The notes under the pieces: model-generated
What the model saw: only the letters and a program-made list of their open reading frames with translations
Databases searched by the model: none
Told to the model about the DNA's origin: nothing
In this document: piece after piece, positions 1 through 7,453 of the stretch
Layout of the letters: each line of letters starts with the position of its first letter
How positions within the stretch are numbered: position 1 is the stretch's first letter
Origin: Holophaga sp.
GTDB taxonomy: Bacteria; Acidobacteriota; Holophagae; Holophagales; Holophagaceae
Direction: 5' to 3'
Assembly (NCBI GenBank): GCA_030691225.1
Contig: JAUYES010000236.1
Location: forward strand, 1 to 8,381
DNA length: 8,381 nt
Program-made: the position numbers and the translations under genes

Positions 1-2
1 TG

Positions 3-1256
3 GTTCGCCGCATGTCCCATCGCCACGGACTCCACAGCGATGCCTCATACCGATTCGGCCGTGGCGTCGATCCGGCCATGGCGCAAGTAGCAAGGGATCT
101 TCTGGTGGCGCGCCTTGAAGACTGGGCGGGTGCCAAGCTTCTCGGTGCCTGGACCGCAGGTCAAGTGCCTGCCGCTCGACCTGCCATCACCCTTCGCAAG
201 CAAACCTTGGCTCGTATCGCAGGAACAGTCATTGAACTGCCTGAAGCTGCCGCGATGCTGCGACAGCTGGGATGCGCGGTGGTTATTCATGACCAGCATC
301 TCGAAAGCGTGTCACCCAGTTGGCGGCAAGACCTCACCATCGAAGAGGACCTTGCGGAGGAGGTTTTGCGCCTTCGTGGTTTCGACCGCATTGATTCGGT
401 GCTGCCCCCACTCGAGGGCGCCCCACTTCCCTTGGCCTCGAGTTACCTTCAAGCACGCAATGTCGCTCGGCGGTTAGCCCACGCTGGCTTTTTTCAAACC
501 GTCACCTTGGGATTCATCAGTCCTGATGCCGATGCGGCTTTCGCTGGGGTTGAGAATCCTTCCGAAGGGCGGACGCTGGGAAACCCACTCGGGCAAGAAT
601 TTTCAGTTATGCGTGCTTCCCTGCTGGCCTCCCTGAAGGCGACCGCCGAGTTGAATCTTCGCCAGGGCGCCAAAGAGGTAAAGCTCTTTGAAGTCGGACC
701 GATCTACCGGAGCACTTCGCAAGGCCCCGCCGAATCCTTGGCGCTTGCCCTGGTGTGGGCTGGTTCCTTGGGGGGTGAGGATTACCTGACTCGCCTTCGC
801 CCCGTGCAGGCAGCGGATCTTTTGGGTGTAATCCGAGATCTTGGGTTGCAAGGCGCCTTTGCGGTTCATGATTTGGGTGAGGGCATGCTCGGCATGGAGG
901 TTCCCCTCTCGGCTTTGCCCGGACACGAAGACCGCATTATTCCAAAATTCACGCCGTTTAGCCGTTTTCCAACCGTCGAGCGAGATCTTTCCTTGCTGGT
1001 GGATCTGGCCCAACCCTACACGGGCCTGGAGGCGGCCATGACGAAGGCCCTTCGGGGCGCCGCAGGTGGTTCTTTCCAAAGCTTAGGCTGCGTGGACGTG
1101 TTTCGGCACAAGAGCCTTCCTGCGGGTCGCCAGGCTTGGTTGATGCGCTTGCGTTTCCAAGGCGAGGGTCGCACGTTGACATCCGAAGAAGTCGATAGCT
1201 GGGTGAATGCAGCCCTCGAGGCCAGTCAAGCCCTGGGTGCTGAACTTCGTGGGTAG
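3..1256 (+). CDS. pheT: Phenylalanine--tRNA ligase beta subunit, C-terminal part (5' end outside window)
   Basis: The beta chain of the alpha2-beta2 cytosolic phenylalanyl-tRNA synthetase, which charges tRNA-Phe. The frame is already open at base 3 (V-R-R before the Met at 12), so that Met is internal, in the family's conserved stretch of the type HGLHSDASYRFGRGVDP. Counting from it, a B5 domain lies at about residues 58-127 (WRQDLTIEEDLAEEVLRLRG at about 104-123), the catalytic-like core at about 145-265 (RASLLASLKATAELNLRQGA, then KLFEVGPIY), and the C-terminal FDX-ACB anticodon-binding domain at about 313-413 (FSRFPTVERDLSLLVD, then RTLTSEEVDSW). The frame ends with TAG at the normal family C-terminus. 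About half the protein (the N-terminal tRNA-binding and B3/B4 editing regions) lies upstream. Genes after it are on the same strand, 66 bases on. Identification is firm from these motifs. Confidence 0.96.
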   Translation, partial: VRRMSHRHGLHSDASYRFGRGVDPAMAQVARDLLVARLEDWAGAKLLGAWTAGQVPAARPAITLRKQTLARIAGTVIELPEAAAMLRQLGCAVVIHDQHLESVSPSWRQDLTIEEDLAEEVLRLRGFDRIDSVLPPLEGAPLPLASSYLQARNVARRLAHAGFFQTVTLGFISPDADAAFAGVENPSEGRTLGNPLGQEFSVMRASLLASLKATAELNLRQGAKEVKLFEVGPIYRSTSQGPAESLALALVWAGSLGGEDYLTRLRPVQAADLLGVIRDLGLQGAFAVHDLGEGMLGMEVPLSALPGHEDRIIPKFTPFSRFPTVERDLSLLVDLAQPYTGLEAAMTKALRGAAGGSFQSLGCVDVFRHKSLPAGRQAWLMRLRFQGEGRTLTSEEVDSWVNAALEASQALGAELRG

Positions 1257-1276
1257 ACTGGTGCAATAGGCTTTCT

Positions 1277-1307
1277 TTGTTGTTTGTGTAATTTTTGATT
1301 TTATTAA
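1277..1307 (+). promoter_or_regulatory. Possible sigma70-type promoter for zapB-zapA
   Basis: The short pheT-zapB gap is the most AT-rich stretch in this part of the window. TTGTTG (1277-1282) could be a -35 box, and TTTATT (1300-1305, 17-base spacer) or TATTAA (1302-1307, 19-base spacer) a -10 box; each matches only four of six consensus bases. The local AT-richness is seen directly; that it works as a promoter is inference, and readthrough from pheT is equally possible. Confidence 0.3.
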
Positions 1308-1322
1308 CGTTGGAGTGTGGAC

Positions 1323-1559
1323 ATGGACATTCTCAAGCAGTTAGAGGCCAAGCTTCAGACCCTTGTTCAGCAGCGGAACGCCCTGAAAGATGAAGTGACA
1401 CGACTGACCACGGAACGGGAACCCATGGAGCAGGAGCTCCATGGGCTTCGTCGTCGCCTGGAAGACCTGCAAAGTGAAAAGACCGCTCTGACCAAAGAGC
1501 GGGATGATGTGCGTCTGGAAATCGAAGGCATTATCAAGAGCCTTGAGGACATTGCGTGA
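1323..1559 (+). CDS. zapB: ZapB-like cell-division coiled-coil protein
   Basis: A 78-residue, highly charged, nearly all-helical protein with heptad-spaced leucines (LEAKLQTLV, LKDEVTRL, LRRRLEDL and so on) and no membrane segment. In length, in its LEAKLQ-type N-terminal segment and in its acidic C-terminal end it resembles ZapB, the coiled-coil protein that joins ZapA at the FtsZ ring and helps position the ring relative to the chromosome terminus. The strongest argument is context: its TGA overlaps the GTG start of zapA. I chose ATG 1323 over the in-frame GTG at 1317 because GGAG at 1312-1315 lies 7 bases before the ATG but only one base before the GTG. A proline at about residue 34 breaks the coil once. 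Coiled coils are easily confused by sequence, so the name rests partly on position. Confidence 0.75.
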   Translation: MDILKQLEAKLQTLVQQRNALKDEVTRLTTEREPMEQELHGLRRRLEDLQSEKTALTKERDDVRLEIEGIIKSLEDIA

Positions 1560-1924
1560 CCCAACTGCTTAACGAAGTCACCCCCATGGGCCCCGGCGAA
1601 CTGCGTGTCGAGGTGCTAGGGCACCCTCTTCGGGTACATTCCCAGGAAGGGCCAGAAGCCTTGGGTAGGGCGGTTGAGGTTCTTGAGCAGACCTTCCGCG
1701 ACATGGACCAGGCCTATCGGTTAAGATGGGGGAATCCGCCATCGGCTCTGGATACTTCAACCTGGATGCTGATGGGGGCACTGAACTTGGCCCACCGATT
1801 GGTGGTAATGGAACAGGAAGCCAGCCAGCATACCCAAGACCTGGAACAGAAACTGACGAAACTGCTCGATGATGTTCCGGACGACACCCTCGCTGCCGGC
1901 CCCCTTTTCGAAGGGGAAGAGTAA
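1556..1924 (+). CDS. zapA: Cell division protein ZapA
   Basis: ZapA binds FtsZ and bundles its filaments at mid-cell. The 122-residue product fits the family: an N-terminal globular part with a short beta motif (ELRVEVLGHPLRVHSQEGPE, about residues 14-33), then ALGRAVEVLEQTFRDMDQAY and the characteristic STWMLMGALNLAHRLVVMEQ helix at about 67-86, leading to a C-terminal coiled coil (about 80-105) used for tetramer formation. The GTG start overlaps the upstream stop (GTGA), and GAGG at 1545-1548 lies 7 bases ahead, so translation is probably coupled to zapB. An ATG at 1586 would cut off ten residues just ahead of the conserved part; it is possible but less well supported. The last residues (GPLFEGEE) are a variable tail. 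The 6S RNA candidate begins within a few bases of the stop. Confidence 0.88.
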   Translation: MTQLLNEVTPMGPGELRVEVLGHPLRVHSQEGPEALGRAVEVLEQTFRDMDQAYRLRWGNPPSALDTSTWMLMGALNLAHRLVVMEQEASQHTQDLEQKLTKLLDDVPDDTLAAGPLFEGEE

Positions 1925-1925
1925 T

Positions 1926-2100
1926 CCGGAGGCAGGAAAAAATTTTGATCCCTGCGAAGCCCGTGAGACGGCCGAGCGCTTGTTCCGTAATTTAGCCAGG
2001 GAGGTCTTCCCCCGGCCTTGTGCGCGCCGCGCGACGGAGCGCCTTAAAACCGGGTTTCTGACCGCCCCCCTATTCAATAGGGAACTGGCAAGCCTCCACG
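1926..2100 (+). ncRNA. ssrS: 6S RNA (SsrS), sequestrator of sigma70-RNA polymerase
   Basis: 6S RNA imitates an open promoter and holds housekeeping RNA polymerase in stationary phase. The roughly 175-base size matches the family (184 in E. coli), and zapA-ssrS is a widespread gene order. Visible structure: a closing stem GGAGGC (1928-1933) with GCCTCC (2092-2097); an apical arm with GGTC (2003-2006) pairing GACC (2060-2063) and CCCGG (2011-2015) pairing CCGGG (2050-2054); a small GC hairpin at 2022-2032; then GCCTTAAAACC (2041-2051), nearly identical to the GCCUUAAAACU of E. coli 6S RNA; and a 3' hairpin CCCTAT-TCA-ATAGGG (2068-2082), where the E. coli RNA also has one. The unpaired 5' stretch at about 1975-1995 would be the bubble. 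Exact ends are estimated; they would be set by processing. A 78-codon frame across it has no protein-like features. Confidence 0.82.
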
Positions 2101-2122
2101 ACTGAGCGGGGATCTTAACTTC

Positions 2123-2150
2123 TTGGAAACATGCTGGTTGCTCCTATTAA
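2123..2150 (+). promoter_or_regulatory. Possible promoter just upstream of rny
   Basis: TTGGAA (2123-2128) and TATTAA (2145-2150), 16 bases apart, each match four of six sigma70 consensus bases. Transcription would start near 2157, right at the rny ribosome binding site (GGGG, 2157-2160), leaving a very short leader. The same stretch carries the direct repeat TTAACTT at 2115-2121 and 2147-2153. A separate promoter would let rny be expressed apart from the 6S RNA; this is inference from weak boxes. Confidence 0.3.
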
Positions 2151-2166
2151 CTTAAAGGGGTGACTG

Positions 2167-3771
2167 ATGAATGCACTTGACTGGATTCTACTGATCATTG
2201 CCGTGGCGGCCTGTGCCGGGTTTCTTCTTCAAGTAAAGAAGGCCCAGCAGGCTGTGGTCGATGTCTCGAAGGCCACGGCCAAGGCCGAAGAGGATTTGCG
2301 AGCGCAGAGGGACAAGACGATTGCCGATGCTGAGCGAGAAGCTGCCCGGACTTTAGAGCGAGGTCAGAAAGAGGCCGATGCACTGCGCAAAGAATCTGAA
2401 CTAAAGGCCAAGGAGCAATCCATCCAGGCCCGCCAGGAAGCGGAAAATCTCGTCAACGAGCGCATGACCAATCTGGACAAGCAGGGACAGCGATTGCAGC
2501 AAAAGGAAGAAAGCCTCGACAAAAAGCTCGCCCAGGTTGAGCAAAAGACCAAGGAATTGGAGCTAAAAACCGATAAGACCCGCGAAGAGCAAGAGAAGCT
2601 GGATGCGCTCCGCGCCGAAGCCAAAAAGTTGGTTGAAGAGCAGGGGCGCAAGCTCGAAGAGCTATCCGGTCTCACCCGCGAGGAAGCCAAGGCCGAGATC
2701 ATCGGCCAGTTGGAATACACCGCCAAGATGGTGCGTCGTATCGAGGATGAGGCTCAGGAAGAAGCCCAGAAGAAGGCTCGCTGGACGATTGGTGCCGCCA
2801 TTCAACGAGTGGCCTCCGATGTGGTGGCCGAGATCACCGTCACCAGCGTACAGCTGCCTTCAGATGACCTAAAAGGTCGCATCATCGGTCGCGAAGGCCG
2901 CAACATTCGGGCAATCGAAAAGGCCACTGGCTGCGATCTCATCGTGGATGACACGCCTGAAACCATCGTGGTGTCCAGTTTCGATCCCATCCGGCGCGAA
3001 GTCGCCCGGCAGTCCATCCTGAAACTCCTGGCCGATGGTCGCATCCATCCTGCCCGGATCGAAGAAGTTGTTGAAAAAACCAAAGTGGATATGGACCAGC
3101 ACCTAAAGGAAATCGGCGAAAGCACGGCCATTGCCATGGGCTTTCCCGATGTTCATCCCAAGCTGCATAAGCTCATCGGGCGACTCAACTACCGCACCAG
3201 CTATGGCCAGAACGTGTTGGATCACACCCGGGAAGTTGCCCACATTGCCGAATACATGGCCGCCGAAATGGGTGCGAATGCGAAATTGGCCCGACGTGCC
3301 GGTCTCTTTCACGATATTGGCAAAGCCATTGACCGTGAGGTTGAAGGAACTCACATCGAGATCGGCATGGAGCTCCTCAAGCGTTTTGGGGAAAAAGAGG
3401 ATGTCATCCATGCCATGAGCTGCCACCACGGCGATCATGAACCCAGAACTGTCGAAGCCATGCTCATCACCGCCGCCGATGCCCTTTCTGCTGCGCGCCC
3501 CGGTGCCCGCCGCGAAATGCTGGAAACCTACGTCAAGCGCCTCGAGCAACTCGAAGGCATCGCCAATAGCTACAAGGGTGTGCAAAAGAGCTACGCGATG
3601 CAGGCCGGTCGCGAAATCCGCATTCTGGTGGACGCAGGTCAGATCAACGATGATCAGGCCTACTGGATCGCCAAGGATGTTACCAAGCGCATCGAAGGCG
3701 AGATGCAGTATCCCGGCCAGATCAAAGTGACCGTCATGCGCGAGACAAGAGCCGTCGAGTACGCGAGGTAG
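2167..3771 (+). CDS. rny: Ribonuclease Y
   Basis: A membrane-anchored endoribonuclease that starts decay of many mRNAs. The 534-residue length is normal for the family. Order of parts: one N-terminal membrane helix (about 5-22); a long charged coiled coil (about 25-205); a KH RNA-binding domain (about 228-290) with the loop GREG at 241-244; and an HD phosphohydrolase domain with metal ligands H353, H382-D383 (FHDIGKAID), H420-H421 (CHHGDHEP) and D438 (ITAADAL). The family's C-terminal signature ([20 protein letters not shown]) is complete. GGGG at 2157-2160, 6 bases before the ATG, supports this start. RNase Y is typical of Firmicutes and many other phyla but is absent from most Gammaproteobacteria, which use RNase E, so it helps place the organism. 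No missing catalytic residue or frame break is seen. Confidence 0.98.
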   Translation: MNALDWILLIIAVAACAGFLLQVKKAQQAVVDVSKATAKAEEDLRAQRDKTIADAEREAARTLERGQKEADALRKESELKAKEQSIQARQEAENLVNERMTNLDKQGQRLQQKEESLDKKLAQVEQKTKELELKTDKTREEQEKLDALRAEAKKLVEEQGRKLEELSGLTREEAKAEIIGQLEYTAKMVRRIEDEAQEEAQKKARWTIGAAIQRVASDVVAEITVTSVQLPSDDLKGRIIGREGRNIRAIEKATGCDLIVDDTPETIVVSSFDPIRREVARQSILKLLADGRIHPARIEEVVEKTKVDMDQHLKEIGESTAIAMGFPDVHPKLHKLIGRLNYRTSYGQNVLDHTREVAHIAEYMAAEMGANAKLARRAGLFHDIGKAIDREVEGTHIEIGMELLKRFGEKEDVIHAMSCHHGDHEPRTVEAMLITAADALSAARPGARREMLETYVKRLEQLEGIANSYKGVQKSYAMQAGREIRILVDAGQINDDQAYWIAKDVTKRIEGEMQYPGQIKVTVMRETRAVEYAR

Positions 3772-3781
3772 TCAAAGCCGA

Positions 3782-3802
3782 GGCCCCCTCTCGCTAGGGG
3801 CC
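3782..3802 (+). terminator. GC-rich hairpin after rny, possible terminator
   Basis: GGCCCC (3782-3787) pairs perfectly with GGGGCC (3797-3802) around a 9-base loop, ten bases after the rny stop codon. There is no T-run behind it, so it may be a weak or factor-assisted terminator, or an mRNA 3'-end stabiliser. The hairpin is seen; its function is inferred from position. Confidence 0.4.
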
Positions 3803-3809
3803 ACTCGTA

Positions 3810-3815
3810 TAGAAT
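3810..3815 (+). promoter_or_regulatory. -10 box TAGAAT placed for a leaderless antiporter mRNA
   Basis: TAGAAT matches five of six -10 consensus bases and ends 6 bases before the ATG at 3822, so transcription would be expected to start at or very near the A of the start codon. No purine-rich ribosome binding site lies between (the bases are TTCCCT). The -35 region would fall inside the GC hairpin and does not resemble TTGACA. Confidence 0.4.
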
Positions 3816-3821
3816 TTCCCT

Positions 3822-5561
3822 ATGCATAACGCCCCCAGACTCCTGGTTGACCTTGCCATGGTGCTAGGGGTGGGGGCGATGACCAGCGTCCTCTTTCGCT
3901 GGCTTCGCTGGCCAGTGGTGCTGGGCTATGTGCTAGCTGGCGTCATCGTTGGCCCCCACGTCCCACTTCTCCTCGTGGCCGATCAGGACAACATTCATAC
4001 GCTCGGAGAACTTGGCGTTACCCTGCTGATGTTTAGCCTGGGCCTGGAATTCAGTCTTGGACGTCTGCGTCTGGCTGGACCCAGTGCGTTGCTCATGGCT
4101 GCGATTCAGGCTGGAGCCGCCGCCTCACTGGGCTATTTGGCTTCTCTCAGCTTCGGCTGGACCACTACCGAATCAATGTTTGTGGGGGCCGCCCTTTCCA
4201 TCGGCAGCACCATGCTGATCGCCAAGCTCTTCAGTGAGCATGAGCCGCCCAAGGCCCTGCGGGACATGGTGCTTTCCATGCTGGTGGTCCAGGATTTGAT
4301 CGCCATTATTCTGCTCACGGCACTGACTGCCACGGCTCGAGCGGGCAGCGCGGACGCTGCCCCCATCGGCCGGACCCTTCTTCAGTTGGGACTCTTTCTT
4401 GCAGTGGTCTTTTCGCTGGGGCTCTTCATTGTGCCGCGCTTCTTGCGATGGGTCGCCGACCACATGAGCGCTGAGACCCTTCTGGTGGTTTGTTGCGGTC
4501 TTTGTTTTGTCTTGGCCGTGGGAGCAGCTTCCATGGGGCTCTCCGTGGCTTTGGGTGCATTTCTGGCGGGCATGTTGGCGGCCGAAAGTGGGCGCGCCCG
4601 GGCCATTGATCATTTGGTGGTGCCCCTCAAAGACCTTTTCACCACCATCTTTTTTGTGGCGGTGGGCATGCTTATCGATCCTCGCTACCTGCTTTCTCTA
4701 TGGGGGCCGATTCTCCTGCTCTCGGGCCTAGTGGTGGTGGCCAATACTCTCTTCACCACCCTGGGGGGACTGTTCGCAGGACACAGCTTCGGCTTGAGTT
4801 TGCGCGGGGGGATGGCGCTTTCCCAGATAGGGGAATTTGGCTACATCATTCTAGGCACGGGGGTGGTTGCCGGTGTTGTTCGGCCCGAGATCTATTCCGG
4901 TGGAGTGGCCGTTGGCGTCGTCACGGCGGCCCTGACACCCATACTAATGCGAGTGGCCGAACCCTTTTCCCAAGCATTGGAGGCGCGAATTCCGGAGCCC
5001 ATCCTGGCTCGAATGAGTCTGTATCGTGCCTGGGCGGAGGGCCTGAGGGGCCGGGATCTTCGACGGGAACCTGGCACCTCGAGGCAAGCCTTTCACCTGT
5101 TGGGGGATGCGGTCCTCCTGGTGGCCTTCACCCTCGGTAGTCACTGGCTCTATCAATGGATTCAGGGGTGGCTTGAGGGTGCCTTCCATTGGGGGAAGAT
5201 GCTGGCCAACACCAGCGTGGCGGCTCTTCTGGGGGTGGTTTGGGCAATTCTGATCTACAGCTTGGTCCGCCATGGCAGGCGAATGGCCAGGGACCTGGCG
5301 GTGTTGGCACCTATCCCCATCGCTGAGGGTTCCCCGAGGCTGGGGCGCCACGTTCTGGCGGGAGGGCTTCGGATCGCTCTTTTTCTCATGACGGCCCTTC
5401 CTTTGCTGGCCATCCTTCAGCCTTTTGTGCCCAAGGGGCCGCTCTTTCTCGTGGCCCTTACCGTCTTTGCCGGAACCTTAATCGTCCAGGTGCGCCGAGC
5501 TGTGCCCTCCACCCATTCAATCACCGAGGATCTCCTGGCTCGGTTTCGCCGGGACATCTGA
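3822..5561 (+). CDS. CPA2-family monovalent cation/proton antiporter with a membrane C-terminal extension
   Basis: An inner-membrane exchanger of the Kef/NapA superfamily, expected to swap K+ or Na+ for H+ and so help pH and ion balance. Residues 1-380 form the Na/H-exchanger domain with about 12 hydrophobic helices: WPVVLGYVLAGVIVGPH (30-46), GVTLLMFSLGLEFSL (65-79), the LSIGST segment (125-130), VVQDL (155-159), whose Q157-D158 pair corresponds to the QD ion-site pair of Kef-type members, and ALSQIGEFGYII (332-343). Kef and YbaL proteins continue with a soluble nucleotide-binding RCK/TrkA-N domain. Here there is no GxGxxG Rossmann motif; a basic linker (385-420) leads instead to about four more hydrophobic segments (about 425-447, 461-483, 511-534 and 539-556) and a charged tail. 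The cation is not predictable from sequence. A small membrane protein gene follows 12 bases later. Family is sure, substrate is not. Confidence 0.9.
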   Translation: MHNAPRLLVDLAMVLGVGAMTSVLFRWLRWPVVLGYVLAGVIVGPHVPLLLVADQDNIHTLGELGVTLLMFSLGLEFSLGRLRLAGPSALLMAAIQAGAAASLGYLASLSFGWTTTESMFVGAALSIGSTMLIAKLFSEHEPPKALRDMVLSMLVVQDLIAIILLTALTATARAGSADAAPIGRTLLQLGLFLAVVFSLGLFIVPRFLRWVADHMSAETLLVVCCGLCFVLAVGAASMGLSVALGAFLAGMLAAESGRARAIDHLVVPLKDLFTTIFFVAVGMLIDPRYLLSLWGPILLLSGLVVVANTLFTTLGGLFAGHSFGLSLRGGMALSQIGEFGYIILGTGVVAGVVRPEIYSGGVAVGVVTAALTPILMRVAEPFSQALEARIPEPILARMSLYRAWAEGLRGRDLRREPGTSRQAFHLLGDAVLLVAFTLGSHWLYQWIQGWLEGAFHWGKMLANTSVAALLGVVWAILIYSLVRHGRRMARDLAVLAPIPIAEGSPRLGRHVLAGGLRIALFLMTALPLLAILQPFVPKGPLFLVALTVFAGTLIVQVRRAVPSTHSITEDLLARFRRDI

Positions 5562-5573
5562 TTGGAAGTCTCC

Positions 5574-5918
5574 ATGACCCTGCGTGCCTACCTTCCCATC
5601 CTGCTGCTGGTCCTCAGCAATATATTCATGATCTTCGCTTGGTACGGTCACCTTAAACATCTGCGCGAAAGCTCTCTTTGGATCGCCATTCTGGCGAGCT
5701 GGGGCATTGCTTTCTTCGAATATGTGTTGATGGTGCCGGCCAACCGGATGGGTTTTGGCCGCTACACACTGCCGCAGCTCAAGATGATTCAGGAGGTGGT
5801 GACCCTGGTTGTTTTCGCTATCTTTACCGCCGGGTACATGAAGGAAAAACTGACGCTGAACCATTTCTGGGCAGGGTGTTGCCTTATCGGTGCAGTGTTT
5901 TTCACCTTCAGAAAATGA
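5574..5918 (+). CDS. DUF486 family small DMT-like membrane protein
   Basis: A 114-residue protein with four hydrophobic helices (about 5-24, 34-52, 72-90 and 95-112). It carries the DUF486 signatures FAWYGHL near residue 21, a central SWGIAFFEYVLMVPANRMG stretch, then QLKMIQEVVTLVVFAIF and a closing CCLIGAVFFTFRK. These proteins look like a half-unit of the drug/metabolite transporter superfamily, and their substrate and role are unknown. I chose ATG 5574 over TTG 5562 because GGAAG at 5564-5568 sits 5 bases ahead of the ATG and the family normally begins at this point. It lies 12 bases after the antiporter stop, so the two are probably on one transcript; a functional link is possible but not shown. 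Family assignment is confident, function is not. Confidence 0.88.
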   Translation: MTLRAYLPILLLVLSNIFMIFAWYGHLKHLRESSLWIAILASWGIAFFEYVLMVPANRMGFGRYTLPQLKMIQEVVTLVVFAIFTAGYMKEKLTLNHFWAGCCLIGAVFFTFRK

Positions 5919-6034
5919 CCCCAGAAAAGTTTTCACAAGGCTTGTGTTTCCCATGTTGGATTTCTGATTTTTCCTTTCGCAGCCCATCGGGGTAACCTGT
6001 TTGTTTCGAGAATGCTTTCCGCTTCGGGTGCTTC

Positions 6035-6916
6035 ATGGTGTCGTTTTCATTAGATTCAGAGGGGCAGGTGCGTGGCGGATGGAAGGCCCTCCTTTTCCTG
6101 GTGGCCTACTGGATCGTCGCCAATGTTCTGGAAATTCCCGTAGTCGTCGCTGGCTTGGCGCTGAAAATCGATTTTCGCCCCTGGGTGCAATTTAAGTTCG
6201 GCCCTCTTCTCGGTGTTTTAGCCGGAGTGGCTGTTACGGCTGCTTTCCTGGCCATCGAGCGAAAATCCTTTCGCACGGTCGGTTTGAATCTCAACGCGCG
6301 CTGGGCCCGCGAGCTAGCTTTGGGGACGCTGGGCGGCATTGTAATCATGGTGGCCACCGCCTTGGCGCTGCTCTCGCTGGATGGCTTTCACTGGGTTCGC
6401 AATCCCCAGGGGAGCCTTTCCGGCATTGTGCTCGGCTTACTGATTTTCCTGGCCGTTGCCCTCAACGAGGAAATTGTCTACCGCGGCTACCCCTTTCAGC
6501 GCCTAGTCGAACACCTAGGTCCTTGGCCCACCCAGCTCCTGCTGGCAGGCCTCTTTACCCTCCACCATTGGGGTAACCCCGGAATCGCCGACGCCACCCC
6601 CACCCTGAAAGCCTGGACCACCCTGAACATCGCCCTAGCGGCCGTACTGCTAGGGCTCTGCTACCTCAAGACCAAAAGTCTGGCCCTACCAGTAGGTGTT
6701 CACCTCGGGTGGAATTGGGCCCAGGGAAGCCTTCTGGGCTTTCATGTCAGTGGCACTACCGTGGTACAAGGGTTCTGGACACCCAGTCTCCACGATCAAC
6801 CAGCTTGGTTGACGGGCGGTGTGGTGGGGCTTGAGGGCAGCGCGATTTGCTCGGGCGCCATTTTGATTGCGATTCTGGGGTTGCTGTTGTGGCGCCCAAA
6901 GAAGGCTGCAAACTGA
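6035..6916 (+). CDS. CPBP family intramembrane metalloprotease
   Basis: A 293-residue polytopic membrane protein with about eight hydrophobic helices. The Abi/CPBP (Rce1-like) catalytic motifs are all present: EEIVYR (E145, E146, R150), FTLHH (F174 and H178 as FxxxH) and HLGWN (H223 and N227 as HxxxN). Relatives include the CAAX-prenyl endopeptidase Rce1 and bacterial proteins tied to bacteriocin self-immunity or envelope protein processing. In a non-prenylating bacterium the substrate cannot be guessed, and nothing nearby looks like a bacteriocin. The frame is closed by TAA at 5993-5995, and ATG 6035 is the first start; GGGTG at 6026-6030 gives only a weak ribosome binding site. The first 14 residues are polar before helix one. 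The gene ends 15 bases from the end of a converging gene. Confidence 0.9.
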   Translation: MVSFSLDSEGQVRGGWKALLFLVAYWIVANVLEIPVVVAGLALKIDFRPWVQFKFGPLLGVLAGVAVTAAFLAIERKSFRTVGLNLNARWARELALGTLGGIVIMVATALALLSLDGFHWVRNPQGSLSGIVLGLLIFLAVALNEEIVYRGYPFQRLVEHLGPWPTQLLLAGLFTLHHWGNPGIADATPTLKAWTTLNIALAAVLLGLCYLKTKSLALPVGVHLGWNWAQGSLLGFHVSGTTVVQGFWTPSLHDQPAWLTGGVVGLEGSAICSGAILIAILGLLLWRPKKAAN

Positions 6917-6931
6917 GCGAGGCAAGAGGTT

Positions 6932-7453
6932 CTACTCTAAATCCCCAAATTTCGCTGGATCAGTTTCTAATCCCACCCACCCGCAATCCATGCTCAGACT
7001 CATTGTTCGACCCGGGCGAAGTAGCCCCACTCGCCAATCTTGTCCCAGCGGGAAGGGCATGTAACGTGGCGACTGGTTCGGGGCTTCGAAGCGCAGCACG
7101 ACGAGATCGGTGGTATGGCGAGGAATGGTGTCCTTCCCCCAGCGGCGGTAGGCCACCGGCAGGGGAAGCGATTCCAGGGAGACCTTGTGATCGTTGGGTC
7201 GGATCTCGGCCACAGCATCTTGGCCCGTCCAAGCAACTCCGGGCCAGCGGTCGCGTGGCCCAGTCCAGACCTTTACTACGGTCTGGGTCGGGATTTTTGA
7301 AATTTCCAGGCGAAGGGTGAGCTTGGCAGTGCCACTGCGCTTTGGTGTTTCCCAAAGTATCAGAACCGTAATGCAGCTCAGCAGCATTGCGCCCCAGAGA
7401 ACATAGAACCAACGCCGACGGAAATGGATCGAGGTTGTCACAGGTTTCCTCAT
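6932..7453 (-). CDS. Membrane-anchored protein of unknown function
   Basis: I do not recognise this 173-residue protein. Starting at 7453 it has a basic N-terminus (RRR at 12-14), one membrane helix (about 15-34), and then a soluble domain of about 135 residues rich in alternating hydrophobic and polar residues (TAKLTLRLEIS, TDLVVLRFEAP), suggesting a beta-rich fold. The positive charges before the helix predict the C-terminal domain outside the cytoplasm. One cysteine (158) is in that domain, so no internal disulfide is expected. I placed the start at 7453 because its ATG overlaps the stop of the upstream gene (ATGA, 7450-7453), a usual coupling arrangement. An open extension to 7534 would overlap the neighbour by 85 bases and has an un-membrane-like lead. 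It converges on the CPBP gene. Reality of the gene is likely, function unknown. Confidence 0.7.
   Translation of the reverse strand: MRKPVTTSIHFRRRWFYVLWGAMLLSCITVLILWETPKRSGTAKLTLRLEISKIPTQTVVKVWTGPRDRWPGVAWTGQDAVAEIRPNDHKVSLESLPLPVAYRRWGKDTIPRHTTDLVVLRFEAPNQSPRYMPFPLGQDWRVGLLRPGRTMSLSMDCGWVGLETDPAKFGDLE

Noticed and set aside
1869..2105. A 78-codon open frame on the + strand between zapA and rny
   Set aside because: It begins inside zapA, has no ribosome binding site or recognisable protein feature, and lies over the stretch whose stems and GCCTTAAAACC element read as 6S RNA.
2364..3585. Several antisense open frames of 111-160 codons opposite rny
   Set aside because: They mirror the codon pattern of rny, contain Ser/Arg-rich nonsense and lack start signals; rny itself is fully supported by its domains.
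5934..5946. Hairpin CACAA-GGC-TTGTG followed by TTT after the DUF486 gene
   Set aside because: The stem is only five mostly weak pairs with a three-base loop and a three-base T-run, too little to call a terminator.
6035..6916. Bacteriocin immunity system around the CPBP protease
   Set aside because: CPBP proteins are sometimes immunity factors, but no small double-glycine leader peptide, ABC exporter or modification gene lies nearby.
7373..7384. Lipobox-like LLSC (residues 24-27) in the unknown membrane protein
   Set aside because: The hydrophobic stretch continues for seven residues after the cysteine, so it looks like a membrane helix and not a lipoprotein signal peptide.
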